The notes below the pieces were generated by a model that saw only the letters and a program-made list of their open reading frames with translations, did no database searches and was not told where the DNA came from. Positions 1 to 5,497 of a stretch of 6,418 nt of DNA are shown piece by piece. The DNA is from Deinococcus sp. Leaf326. Lineage in GTDB: Bacteria > Deinococcota > Deinococci > Deinococcales > Deinococcaceae. The stretch covers positions 1-6,418 of the forward strand of contig NZ_LMOM01000066.1 of NCBI RefSeq assembly GCF_001424185.1, written 5' to 3'. Each line of letters starts with the position of its first letter. Position 1 is the first letter of the stretch. Both the position numbers and the translations under genes were made by a program.

Positions 1-2
1 TG

Positions 3-95
3 TATCTCAACCGCTTGCTGCACTTCTTCACGAAAAACGCAGAATTTCTCGGCCAGCACGGCTATTCATTGTCCTACGCGAGGTGCAACTTCTGA
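3..95 (+). CDS. C-terminal end of an unidentified protein, possibly a transposase (partial)
   Basis: Frame 3 is open from the window edge to a TGA at 93-95 and gives 30 residues, beginning YLNRLLHFFTKNAEFLG and ending YSLSYARCNF. The composition (amphipathic stretch, then a basic and aromatic tail) looks like real protein. It resembles the short hydrophobic/basic tails of IS transposases, but no catalytic motif lies inside the window, so the family cannot be assigned. The 81 bp between this stop and the next gene's stop at 177 are AT-richer than the rest and hold nothing I can name. An IS end could lie there, but I cannot point to an inverted repeat. Confidence 0.35.
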   Translation, partial: YLNRLLHFFTKNAEFLGQHGYSLSYARCNF

Positions 96-176
96 GTATG
101 TACCTTCCGTCAACCCCTATCCGCGGTGACTAACAGCCTTATGAATATTCTTAAATTTCTGATAGGATCGGATCCA

Positions 177-515
177 CTATAGGAATCTGTACTGTAAATA
201 ACTTAGGTTTTGTGTGGCTGTCATTAGCGCCGCGTAAGCCTGTTCCAACTCCCGCGCCCCTTCAGCAAAGTCCCCTGCAATCTCCTGACGGGCTGCAATG
301 GCCTTTGGAGTGGGCTGATCCCGTTGATCGCGTAATAGTTCCGCCACTTGCTGGAGTTCTTGTGCTGCACATCGCAATTGGCGTTGTGCTTCACTTTGCC
401 GGTTGAGGAGGCGGCGAATGAGCTGAGAAATATCGGCGCCATGATACGGGCTCAGTGCAGTCGCTTCCATCCGGTCGAGGGCCTCGTGTAGCTGTTGTTC
501 TCGGGCGTCGTTCAT
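177..515 (-). CDS. Small helical, coiled-coil-like protein of unknown function (112 aa)
   Basis: The protein starts MNDAREQQLHEALDRMEA. It is almost entirely charged and alanine/leucine/glutamine-rich helix: about residues 25-62 (Q/E/R heptad-like) and 72-105 (EGARELEQAYAALM) look like two coiled-coil helices separated by a proline-containing linker (QPTPKA, about 68-73). It has no tryptophan, no signal peptide and no membrane segment, so it is probably a soluble, perhaps dimeric, cytoplasmic protein. I do not recognise the family. The ATG at 513-515 is preceded by AAGGTG ending 2 bases upstream, a good Shine-Dalgarno match. It lies 93 bp downstream of the 97-aa gene on the same strand, so it may be read through from the kinase transcript or have its own promoter; a weak TAGTTT box and a 12-bp palindrome lie in that gap. 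It is unrelated to the Trp-rich small proteins further right. Confidence 0.75.
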   Translation of the reverse strand: MNDAREQQLHEALDRMEATALSPYHGADISQLIRRLLNRQSEAQRQLRCAAQELQQVAELLRDQRDQPTPKAIAARQEIAGDFAEGARELEQAYAALMTATQNLSYLQYRFL

Positions 516-518
516 GAC

Positions 519-528
519 ACCTTAAGGT
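519..528 (-). promoter_or_regulatory. Ribosome binding site of the 112-aa gene within a 10-bp palindrome
   Basis: ACCTTAAGGT is a perfect palindrome that contains the Shine-Dalgarno core AAGGTG (with the adjacent base) just before the ATG at 513-515. A TAGTTT sequence (TAnnnT) lies 15 bases upstream of the ATG and would give a very short leader, but I see no good -35 partner. The site supports the choice of start; a regulatory role for the palindrome is only a possibility. Confidence 0.4.
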
Positions 529-559
529 AAAAACTAGCGCATGTGATGTTTGTGAGTTT

Positions 560-571
560 TGTAACGTTACA
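560..571. promoter_or_regulatory. Perfect 12-bp palindrome, possible operator
   Basis: TGTAACGTTACA reads the same on both strands. It lies 45-56 bases upstream of the ATG of the 112-aa gene, inside the 93-bp gap after the 97-aa gene. Position and symmetry fit a dimeric repressor or activator site. It does not match the Deinococcus radiation/desiccation response motif, which is longer with a TTATG..CATAA outline. The regulator is unknown. Confidence 0.35.
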
Positions 572-608
572 TGGATCTTTCTGAGCGCCCGATCAGATGT
601 CCCCAATC

Positions 609-902
609 CTACCCTCGAACTTGACAGGCATCGTCCCTCCCTTGACCGGGCAGGCATTCGACGAGTAGATGCCAGCGCTCCTGCTCCTCGCCAGTCAGAA
701 GCAAGTCTGTCTCTAACGGTGACCGTATCGACTGACGCCATGCTTGGCCTTCCACTTTAAGTTGCGGAGAATAACACGCGACTGTCGACAACACCGGCAG
801 CCACAATGCCATTCGCGTAACGAAGGCGCCGGCGGGAGTGACAACCTGCTCGATCCCTATCGAGGCAACTGGTGGGGGCATAGGGCGCTCTGAGAAGGTC
901 AC
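609..902 (-). CDS. Unknown 97-aa protein translationally coupled to the histidine kinase
   Basis: This gene begins at GTG (900-902), six bases after the kinase stop codon. The sequence TAAGG, which overlaps the kinase TAA, ends four bases before the GTG and is a good ribosome site, so ribosomes finishing the kinase could start here. This arrangement is the main reason to accept it. The product has a Pro-rich start (RPMPPPVASIG), a moderately hydrophobic stretch at about residues 18-44 (TPAGAFVTRMALWLPVLSTV), then a polar, acidic C-terminal half (LTGEEQERWHLLVECLPG). The hydrophobic part contains an Arg and is borderline for a membrane helix. I do not recognise the family. An internal ATG at residue 8 is the alternative start. 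A role alongside the kinase, for example as an accessory or output protein, is inferred only from coupling. Confidence 0.6.
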   Translation of the reverse strand: MTFSERPMPPPVASIGIEQVVTPAGAFVTRMALWLPVLSTVACYSPQLKVEGQAWRQSIRSPLETDLLLTGEEQERWHLLVECLPGQGRDDACQVRG

Positions 903-908
903 ATTACC

Positions 909-3900
909 TTATCGAGGTAACGCAAAGCCAAAGGTTGCACCCCCCTGGACAGTACCTTCACCCCAGACGCGTCCACCATGCCGAGTAATCAGCCGACGTA
1001 CGGTGGCCAGCCCCACGCCAGTCCCCTGAAATTCTTCCTGCCGATGCAGTCGTTGGAACACGCCGAACAACTTATCGGCATACTCCGGATTGAATCCCAC
1101 GCCATTGTCCCGCACGAATACCTGTATTTCTCCGGGCTGTTCCTGCGTCCACACCTCTACAGTGACGTGTTCTCGCCCCTGGCTGTATTTCACAGCGTTA
1201 CTCAGCAGATTAGTCAATACCTGTTGTAACAACTGCGGGTCGGCCTGAACGACGGGCAAGGGTCCCAGTTGCCAGTCCACCGTCTGGTCTGGAAATTCCA
1301 TCTGTACGTCCCGCTGCGCCTGCGTGATTACGGTACGCAGGTCTACCTCACGGAGATGAATCGGCACTCGACCGGCGCGCGAAAGGACCAGCATGGCGTC
1401 GATCAGTGCCGTCATACGATCGGCCGCTTCCGAGACGACCTGGTGGTAACGCCGGGCCTTGCCAACGTCGTTCTTGTCCAAGGCCCGGAGCGCCATCTCC
1501 GTGAAGCCCTTGACGTGACGCACGGGCGTCCTCAGATCGTGAGACGCGCTGTAGGTGAACGCCTCCAATTCGTCGTTCGCGGTATGAAGCTCCTGGTTGA
1601 CCCGCTCGAGCTCCGCTGTCCGGCTTGCCAGAGCTTCCAGGCCCTGGGCCCGTTCCAGGACCAGACCTAAGCTATAGATCGCTGTTTCCAGAGCGGCTTT
1701 ATCGACTGAGGTCCAGTGCCGTTGGTCGAACAGGCCGATGGCCAGCATCCCGAGTGGCTGACCGTGCATCCGGACCTGAAAGGCGGTCGCAGCCTGAACA
1801 TGCCGAATCATGTCAGGCGGGGTATCCGCACCCTGCGCATAGTTGTCCTGATACTTGGGAATGCCAGTGCGCCAGGTGCTGTGCAGCGCAGGGGCATCTA
1901 GCGGCAGCCCATGCTCGTCCACGAACGCCTGAAGTGCCGGATCGCCAATATCGCCCACCTGAGATTTCAGGTGCCAACGGTCTTCTCCCGCTTCCCAGTA
2001 CAAGGCATAGCCGGGAGTAAGCAGAGAGAGCATGATCTCCTGTGCCCGCCGAATCAGGACGTAGCGGTTGGTCTCTTCCGGAAGCGTGCGGGGCAGTTCA
2101 GCGAAGGCTTCCAGGGCCTGACGGCGCTGCTCGGACTCCTGCTTCTGAATCAGGACATCCTGCGCAGCGTGCGCTCGCTCCAGCGCCAGGGTCAGCCCCT
2201 GCGCCACCGCCCGCACGATGCTACGTCCCCGCTCCGACCAGCGCTTTTCCTCGCGCAAGCCCACGGTCAAGAGGCTATAGGTCTGCCCCGCGACCGTCAG
2301 GGGCAGGAACCCCGCCGCTCCGTACATGCTGGCTTCTGGCAGCTCGTTGCTGGGGGCGTCCCAACCCTCGACAAAGACCGCCCTCCCGCTGTGCACCGCT
2401 TGCGCAAAATCAGGTGCAGTCTCGGCAACGCCCGCCTGCATCTGGGCCACGACTTCCGAGGGCACGTCCTCTGACCAGGCCTGAACGACCCAACGATTTT
2501 CTACGCACTCGTGGTACGCCACACTGAGCCCAGGCAACGTCGTTTGGAGGGCCGCCACCGCTTGCCTGGCCAAGGTTGGCACGTCCGACTCCACCCCGAC
2601 CGCCTCGGTAAATGCAGCGAAGGCGGCCAGGCCGGCCCGCTCTTCCTCGAGCTGCCGGGTCTGCGCGGCACGCTCCAGAACAGACCCCAGGCCCTGGGCC
2701 AGGGTCCGCAGCAGGGCGCGTTCAGCCGTCGTCCAGTGATGGGGTTGGAACGAGATAAAGTTGATGACGCCCTGCCGATGCTCCCCCTGCCCGATGGGCA
2801 AAGCGGCCATAGCGTACGTATGGGTCGTCAGCTCCGCAGCAACATCGGTCTCTGGCAAATAGGTGTCCAGAAAGACCGCTTCTCCAGTCGTCCAGCACCG
2901 GTCCAGGGTAGGGGTCTTGCCCATCGGTAAGCCCTCACGGATCTGAGCCATCAGCGCAGCGTTCCCGACATCGTTGACGTAGGCGCGCAATTGCCAGTGG
3001 TCCTCCACCGGCTCCCAGTACGCGGCGTGGCCTGGAGGCAGCAGGTTCAGGACCTGCTCCTGTGCGCGCTGAATCAGGGCGTAGTCCCCCTGCTGGGTGG
3101 AGAGTTGCGTCATCAGGAGGGAGAGCAGCTCGAGCACCCGCTCTCGCCCCTCGACTTCGGCCCGTTGCTGCCGGAGCTGTTCCAGGACAGCGATGCGGTC
3201 ATAGAGCAGCGTAAAACTCCGGCCGATTGCCCGGACCAGTCCCTGCTGAAATGACGTCCAGCGCGGCCGGTGCCGAAGGGCCACGCTGAGGACCGCACAG
3301 ATGTCTCCGTTCTGCTCGATGGGGTAGACCGCGGCCGTTTGAAACTGTCCCGTGTGCTCGACCTGTTGCTCGTCGGCAATCCAGCCATCCACGAAGACCG
3401 GCTGCCTGGTCTGGAGGAGTTCCGCAAAGATGGGCGTGTCCAGGGGGAGACCCTGCCGAAGAACAGAGAGCAGGTCAGGCGCGAGATCTGGGGTCCAGTT
3501 GAGGGGTTGCCAGGTCGTGGTTCGGGTATAGAACACCCCGCTACTGCCGGGAAGGACGTGCTGCAGGGTATCCAGGGCAAGACGGCCGAGGGCGGCGACA
3601 TCCTCGGTCTGACTCGCGGCCTCCGTGAAGCCGACGAAGGCCTGTAGAGCAGCCTGCTCAGCCTCCAGTGCCACACTCTGGTGGCTCAGTTGGGTGGTGC
3701 GTTGCTGGACCTGGTCTGAGAGCGCGGCGATGAGTCGGACGCGGTCGAGCGCCACACTGCTCTGGGCGGCCAGGATCGTCAGGAAGCGCCGCTCTTCCAG
3801 CGTAAACTCGTGCGGCTCCCGGAAGTCCAGGATCAGGACTCCCAGGGCGCGCTCCCCAAGACGCAGGGGGAGGATCACGGTGGCGACCGCGGTCACGCCG

Positions 3901-4247
3901 CCGGTGTGCTGTTCCAGCTCCGGATAGGTGGCCTTCAGAGCTCCAGCATGCTCGAAGTACAGCGCTTGGCCGGAGGTCAGCGCGTCTCCAGCGGGCGTCT
4001 CCTGGGTGAGGGGTCCATCTTGCCAGACGGTCTGAGGCTGGGAGCCCTGAAGTGCAGCGACAGAGAGCCATTGACGTTGTGGGTCGAGAAGGAGGAAGGC
4101 ACCCGCTAGGGCGTTCAGGGCATTCATGGCGGGGGACAAGGCGGCCGTGAGAACATCGTCTTGGGTCTGGGCGGCAGCGAGTCCCTCCGTCAGACGTTGA
4201 AGATGATCCGCAAGAAGGGGGAGGGGAAGAGTGGCGCCGTCCAACAT
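909..4247 (-). CDS. Cytoplasmic sensor histidine kinase with five GAF domains
   Basis: The protein has 1112 residues. Five GAF-type sensor domains lie at about 18-170, 200-350, 371-528, 541-692 and 711-866, followed by a coiled coil (about 867-895), HisKA and HATPase_c. The phospho-accepting His is H903 in SHDLRTP. The ATP-binding boxes are N1017 (NAVKYS), D1047 (DNGVGF), the KLFGVFQ region near 1059 and G1075 (GTGVGLA). All catalytic motifs are intact, so it should autophosphorylate and pass phosphate to a response regulator not encoded here. There is no signal peptide, membrane segment or receiver domain, and I see no PHY domain, so it is not a canonical bacteriophytochrome; the ligand is unknown. 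GAF2-GAF3 and GAF4-GAF5 form an internal duplication with an exact 340-residue period. The ATG at 4245-4247 has no Shine-Dalgarno sequence but follows a -10 box by six bases, suggesting leaderless translation. The 97-aa gene is coupled downstream. Confidence 0.95.
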   Translation of the reverse strand: MLDGATLPLPLLADHLQRLTEGLAAAQTQDDVLTAALSPAMNALNALAGAFLLLDPQRQWLSVAALQGSQPQTVWQDGPLTQETPAGDALTSGQALYFEHAGALKATYPELEQHTGGVTAVATVILPLRLGERALGVLILDFREPHEFTLEERRFLTILAAQSSVALDRVRLIAALSDQVQQRTTQLSHQSVALEAEQAALQAFVGFTEAASQTEDVAALGRLALDTLQHVLPGSSGVFYTRTTTWQPLNWTPDLAPDLLSVLRQGLPLDTPIFAELLQTRQPVFVDGWIADEQQVEHTGQFQTAAVYPIEQNGDICAVLSVALRHRPRWTSFQQGLVRAIGRSFTLLYDRIAVLEQLRQQRAEVEGRERVLELLSLLMTQLSTQQGDYALIQRAQEQVLNLLPPGHAAYWEPVEDHWQLRAYVNDVGNAALMAQIREGLPMGKTPTLDRCWTTGEAVFLDTYLPETDVAAELTTHTYAMAALPIGQGEHRQGVINFISFQPHHWTTAERALLRTLAQGLGSVLERAAQTRQLEEERAGLAAFAAFTEAVGVESDVPTLARQAVAALQTTLPGLSVAYHECVENRWVVQAWSEDVPSEVVAQMQAGVAETAPDFAQAVHSGRAVFVEGWDAPSNELPEASMYGAAGFLPLTVAGQTYSLLTVGLREEKRWSERGRSIVRAVAQGLTLALERAHAAQDVLIQKQESEQRRQALEAFAELPRTLPEETNRYVLIRRAQEIMLSLLTPGYALYWEAGEDRWHLKSQVGDIGDPALQAFVDEHGLPLDAPALHSTWRTGIPKYQDNYAQGADTPPDMIRHVQAATAFQVRMHGQPLGMLAIGLFDQRHWTSVDKAALETAIYSLGLVLERAQGLEALASRTAELERVNQELHTANDELEAFTYSASHDLRTPVRHVKGFTEMALRALDKNDVGKARRYHQVVSEAADRMTALIDAMLVLSRAGRVPIHLREVDLRTVITQAQRDVQMEFPDQTVDWQLGPLPVVQADPQLLQQVLTNLLSNAVKYSQGREHVTVEVWTQEQPGEIQVFVRDNGVGFNPEYADKLFGVFQRLHRQEEFQGTGVGLATVRRLITRHGGRVWGEGTVQGGATFGFALPR
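1608..2627 (-). repeat. GAF pair, second unit of a 1020-bp internal gene duplication
   Basis: This is about residues 541-880 (GAF4 + GAF5), aligned with the upstream unit without visible gaps over the domain cores. The motif Y-W-E-x3-E-D-x-W occurs at 410-419 and again at 750-759. The odd/even pattern means GAF2 resembles GAF4 and GAF3 resembles GAF5, so a two-domain block was duplicated rather than single domains. The last few residues of this unit run into the coiled coil, so the outer boundary is approximate. Confidence 0.8.
2628..3647 (-). repeat. GAF pair, first unit of a 1020-bp internal gene duplication
   Basis: This is about residues 201-540 of the kinase (GAF2 + GAF3). Matching landmarks recur exactly 340 residues later: AFVGFTEA at 203 against AFAAFTEA at 543, VFVDGW at 284 against VFVEGW at 624, and LIQRAQE at 391 against LIRRAQE at 731. 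DNA similarity is still visible: TGTGCGCGCTGAATC at 3061 against TGTGCCCGCCGAATC at 2041. Confidence 0.8.
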
Positions 4248-4259
4248 GAAGTCAGTATA
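4245..4259 (-). promoter_or_regulatory. Leaderless promoter of the histidine kinase gene
   Basis: On the minus strand TATACT (4254-4259) is followed by six bases (GACTTC) and then the kinase ATG (4245-4247). A start site about 7 bases after the -10 box falls on or next to the ATG, so the mRNA would have essentially no 5' leader, consistent with the lack of a ribosome site. Leaderless mRNAs with such TAnnnT boxes are common in Deinococcus. I see no strong -35 hexamer at 16-18 bp. Confidence 0.55.
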
Positions 4260-4265
4260 GAAAAA

Positions 4266-4279
4266 GAGGCTGTTGCAAA
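4266..4279. repeat. IS-end-like sequence next to the kinase promoter
   Basis: GAGGCTGTTGCAAA resembles the terminal inverted repeats of some IS families (the CTGTTGCAAA core is familiar from IS ends). It lies 7 bases upstream of the kinase -10 box. I could not find the partner repeat (TTTGCAACAGCCTC) between here and 5820, so if real it is a solo end or scar. A chance match is possible. Confidence 0.25.
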
Positions 4280-4417
4280 TGTTTCTGGCAGAATGACGCG
4301 TCCGCGGCTAGCAGGCTCCCCAGGGCCCTGGTCTACCCCAGGTCTCTCCCGCCCATCAGGTTCGGGGGTTCTTCAGCAACGAAAGTCTCTCCCGACTCGC
4401 TGGCAGCGCGTTTCTTC

Positions 4418-4509
4418 TGAACGCAACCCCAACTGCACGTCAAGAAAGAGCCCTACATAAAATTGAACGCAACCCCAACTGCACGTCAAGAAAGAGCCCT
4501 ACATAAAAT
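4418..4509. repeat. Two perfect tandem copies of a 46-bp unit
   Basis: Copy 1 is 4418-4463 and copy 2 is 4464-4509, identical over 46 bp with no spacer; each starts TGAACGCAACCCCAACTGCA and ends GCCCTACATAAAAT. The bases on either side differ, so the unit length is exact. Each copy ends with the left arm of a hairpin, but only copy 2 is followed by the right arm. Perfect identity suggests a recent duplication, for example by strand slippage or end-joining. Confidence 0.95.
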
Positions 4510-4516
4510 GTAGGGC
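4496..4516 (-). terminator. Hairpin with 9-bp stem, candidate terminator
   Basis: GCCCTACAT and ATGTAGGGC pair perfectly around a 3-base loop. Read on the minus strand the stem is followed by TCTTTCTT, a poor but U-rich tail; on the plus strand no T-run follows. It lies about 150 bases downstream of gene C's stop, so it may end the small-gene transcript before the kinase promoter. An IS-end or regulatory hairpin role cannot be excluded. Confidence 0.4.
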
Positions 4517-4668
4517 ACCCTGGCCAGCTTCACTCGGCCAGCTTACGTTGTGGGGATGGAGAAAGTGTCCTTGAGACACGTCAGCTCTGTGTTCCCTGGA
4601 CAGCCATAGGTTAGTCAGAAGAAGTTGAACGATCTGTCCTTTTCCTTTCACGGCTCGCAGGAACAGGT

Positions 4669-4869
4669 TTACTCTCGCTTGAAGTCCGTGTGCGCCGCTT
4701 GGTAGAACCGGAACCAGGCTGCCATTCCCCAAGCGTTGCATAGATGGGTGCCTAACTCAGCGGTGATGAGTCCCAGGGTAACCTCATCCTGAACGGCCCT
4801 CTCGTAGCTCACCCAGGCCGCCGCCGCTTCCGGATCATGGAATATGGAGCCCATCGGCGTGTCGTTCAT
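4669..4869 (-). CDS. Small Trp-containing protein, paralogue C of a tandem family (66 aa)
   Basis: The 66-residue product starts MNDTPMGSIFHDPEAAAAW. It is the most diverged of three neighbouring related proteins. W19, V26-Q27, V30-T31, W47 and W52 line up with W20, V28-Q29, V32-T33, W49 and W54 of paralogue A, needing only one two-residue and one one-residue adjustment before VQ. Predicted content is mostly helix with no membrane segment or signal; one Cys (C44) has no partner. The ATG at 4867-4869 is preceded by AGAGGGA about six bases upstream, a good ribosome site, and there is no TAnnnT box, so it is probably translated from the same mRNA as A, whose stop is 61 bp upstream. I do not recognise the family, and function is unknown. 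Confidence 0.65.
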   Translation of the reverse strand: MNDTPMGSIFHDPEAAAAWVSYERAVQDEVTLGLITAELGTHLCNAWGMAAWFRFYQAAHTDFKRE

Positions 4870-4930
4870 CCTGCATCCCTCTCACGGGATCGCGCGGTGC
4901 ACTGGTCCCACTGGAAGGTGCAGCGAGGCG

Positions 4931-5140
4931 TCATCCCGTCCGCCAGGGCACGTTCTTCCGCTGAGGATGGGCACTTCGCCAGAGGTGTTCTTGCCAGATG
5001 ACCCGCTCTTCCATCGTCTGTGACTCGATCTGGTGCCGCCGGGTCACGATCTTTTGGACGTGTGCGTTGGCATAGACCATCCAAGCCTCTAGGGTGTGCT
5101 TACTCCATTGAGTACAAATGGGCCAGTCGTCTTCGGGCAT
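4931..5140 (-). CDS. Small Trp-rich protein, paralogue A of a tandem family (69 aa)
   Basis: The product starts MPEDDWPICTQWSKHTLEAW and has six tryptophans in 69 residues. It aligns without gaps to the neighbouring paralogue B from the first residue. Shared positions are M1, P2, D5, P7, S13, W20, V28, Q29, I31, V32, T33, R35, W49 and E51: 14 identities over B's 60 residues, plus many conservative changes. This alignment places the start at the ATG (5138-5140), not the GTG at 5159-5161 that would add seven unrelated residues. A TACGGT box five bases before the ATG supports leaderless initiation. Helical and basic, with no signal or membrane segment. The last 15 residues (AHPQRKNVPWRTG region) are a tail absent from B. 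Family not recognised. Confidence 0.7.
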   Translation of the reverse strand: MPEDDWPICTQWSKHTLEAWMVYANAHVQKIVTRRHQIESQTMEERVIWQEHLWRSAHPQRKNVPWRTG

Positions 5141-5151
5141 ACCGCACCGTA
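5138..5151 (-). promoter_or_regulatory. Possible leaderless promoter of paralogue A
   Basis: TACGGT (5146-5151, minus strand) fits TAnnnT and is five bases from the ATG at 5138-5140. No Shine-Dalgarno sequence lies at a usable distance. No clear -35 hexamer is visible, so the call rests on spacing and on the same layout at the B and kinase genes. Confidence 0.35.
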
Positions 5152-5188
5152 GGACCCTCACCCAATAAGCACCGCTCAGGGATGTGAG

Positions 5189-5256
5189 GGGAGGATCACG
5201 CGAACCGGAAAGTGCAAGCAGAACTCAGAGCCACACGCTTCATCCCTGATCCTCCC
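5189..5256 (-). repeat. 10-bp inverted repeat spanning the end of B and the B-A gap
   Basis: GGGAGGATCA (5189-5198) and TGATCCTCCC (5247-5256) are perfect complements 48 bases apart. An overlapping pair, CAGGGATG (5177-5184) and CATCCCTG (5241-5248), competes for the same bases. In the minus-strand transcript the 3' end of B mRNA could fold with the leader region of A. No U-run follows, so it is not a standard terminator. Confidence 0.35.
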
Positions 5257-5422
5257 ACTGGCGTTGGATCTCTTCCCACTCTGCTTGTCTCTGCGCTTCA
5301 GCTGCAACCAATTCTTGCCGCTGCGTGACGATCTCCTGGACCCGCCGGCGTTGGTGTGCCAGCCACTCGTCCACCTCTTGAAGGCTCGTCAACATACTGA
5401 ATGGTCTGTCATGCACCGGCAT
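5240..5422 (-). CDS. Small charged helical protein, paralogue B of a tandem family (60 aa)
   Basis: The product starts MPVHDRPFSMLTSLQEVDEW and then becomes a long charged helix rich in Q, R and E (about residues 14-58), probably a coiled coil. It shares the pattern W20-x7-VQxIVT-x16-W49 with paralogue A in an ungapped alignment and with C after small shifts, showing a common origin. The chosen ATG (5420-5422) is matched to A's start; a GTG one codon upstream is also in frame. A TACGCT box lies six bases before the ATG and there is no ribosome site, so leaderless expression is likely. B is the first gene of the array and is separated by 97 bp from A's ATG (stop to start, allowing for the stop codon). 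The family is not recognised; a role in protein or nucleic-acid binding cannot be argued from sequence alone. Confidence 0.7.
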   Translation of the reverse strand: MPVHDRPFSMLTSLQEVDEWLAHQRRRVQEIVTQRQELVAAEAQRQAEWEEIQRQWEDQG

Positions 5423-5462
5423 CACTTCAGCGTAGACAGTGACCCAGAGGCGAGACAGTGAC
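5420..5462 (-). promoter_or_regulatory. Leaderless promoter of paralogue B with a 10-bp direct repeat
   Basis: On the minus strand TACGCT (5429-5434) is followed by GAAGTG and the ATG (5420-5422), the same geometry as at the kinase gene. Two copies of GTCACTGTCT lie at 5453-5462 and 5434-5443, 19 bp apart; the downstream copy touches the -10 box and the upstream copy covers the -35 zone. Direct repeats in this place suit a transcription factor binding site. The -35 match itself is weak. Confidence 0.4.
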
Positions 5463-5497
5463 TTTCGGGAGACTCGACTCAGGCAGTCAGCACCCCC

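Larger units (their letters stand above)
4248..4668. other. 421-bp intergenic region upstream of the kinase
   Basis: I find no convincing gene here. Besides the kinase promoter, the region holds an IS-end-like sequence (4266-4279), a GC palindrome CCAGGGCCCTGG (4320-4331), a 10-bp direct repeat GTCTCTCCCG (4342-4351 and 4385-4394), the 46-bp tandem duplication (4418-4509) and a 9-bp-stem hairpin (4496-4516). The mixture suggests rearranged, possibly IS-scarred DNA between the kinase operon and the small-gene array. Confidence 0.6.

Noticed and set aside
212..406. 64-aa plus-strand ORF
   Set aside because: It lies antisense to the 112-aa gene, which has a good ribosome site and a coherent helical composition.
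3113..4071. Two overlapping minus-strand ORFs of 187 and 137 aa within the kinase
   Set aside because: They are shadow frames of the GC-rich kinase gene, Arg/Pro/Ser-rich and without domains.
4320..4400. Possible tRNA or riboswitch (AGGTTCGGGGGTTC-like stretch)
   Set aside because: No cloverleaf, acceptor stem or known riboswitch core could be assembled around it.
838..4460. Numerous plus-strand ORFs opposite the kinase
   Set aside because: They are antisense shadows caused by codon bias; the kinase frame has continuous recognisable domains.
4418..4509. CRISPR-like repeats
   Set aside because: Only two units, directly abutting with no spacer, and no cas genes; this is a simple tandem duplication.
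4499..4741. 80-aa minus-strand ORF
   Set aside because: It starts inside gene C in another frame, ends in the hairpin, has no ribosome site of note and a non-protein-like composition; gene C has paralogue support.
4866..5084. 72-aa minus-strand ORF overlapping genes A and C
   Set aside because: It is a different frame of gene A; only the A frame shows homology to the neighbours.
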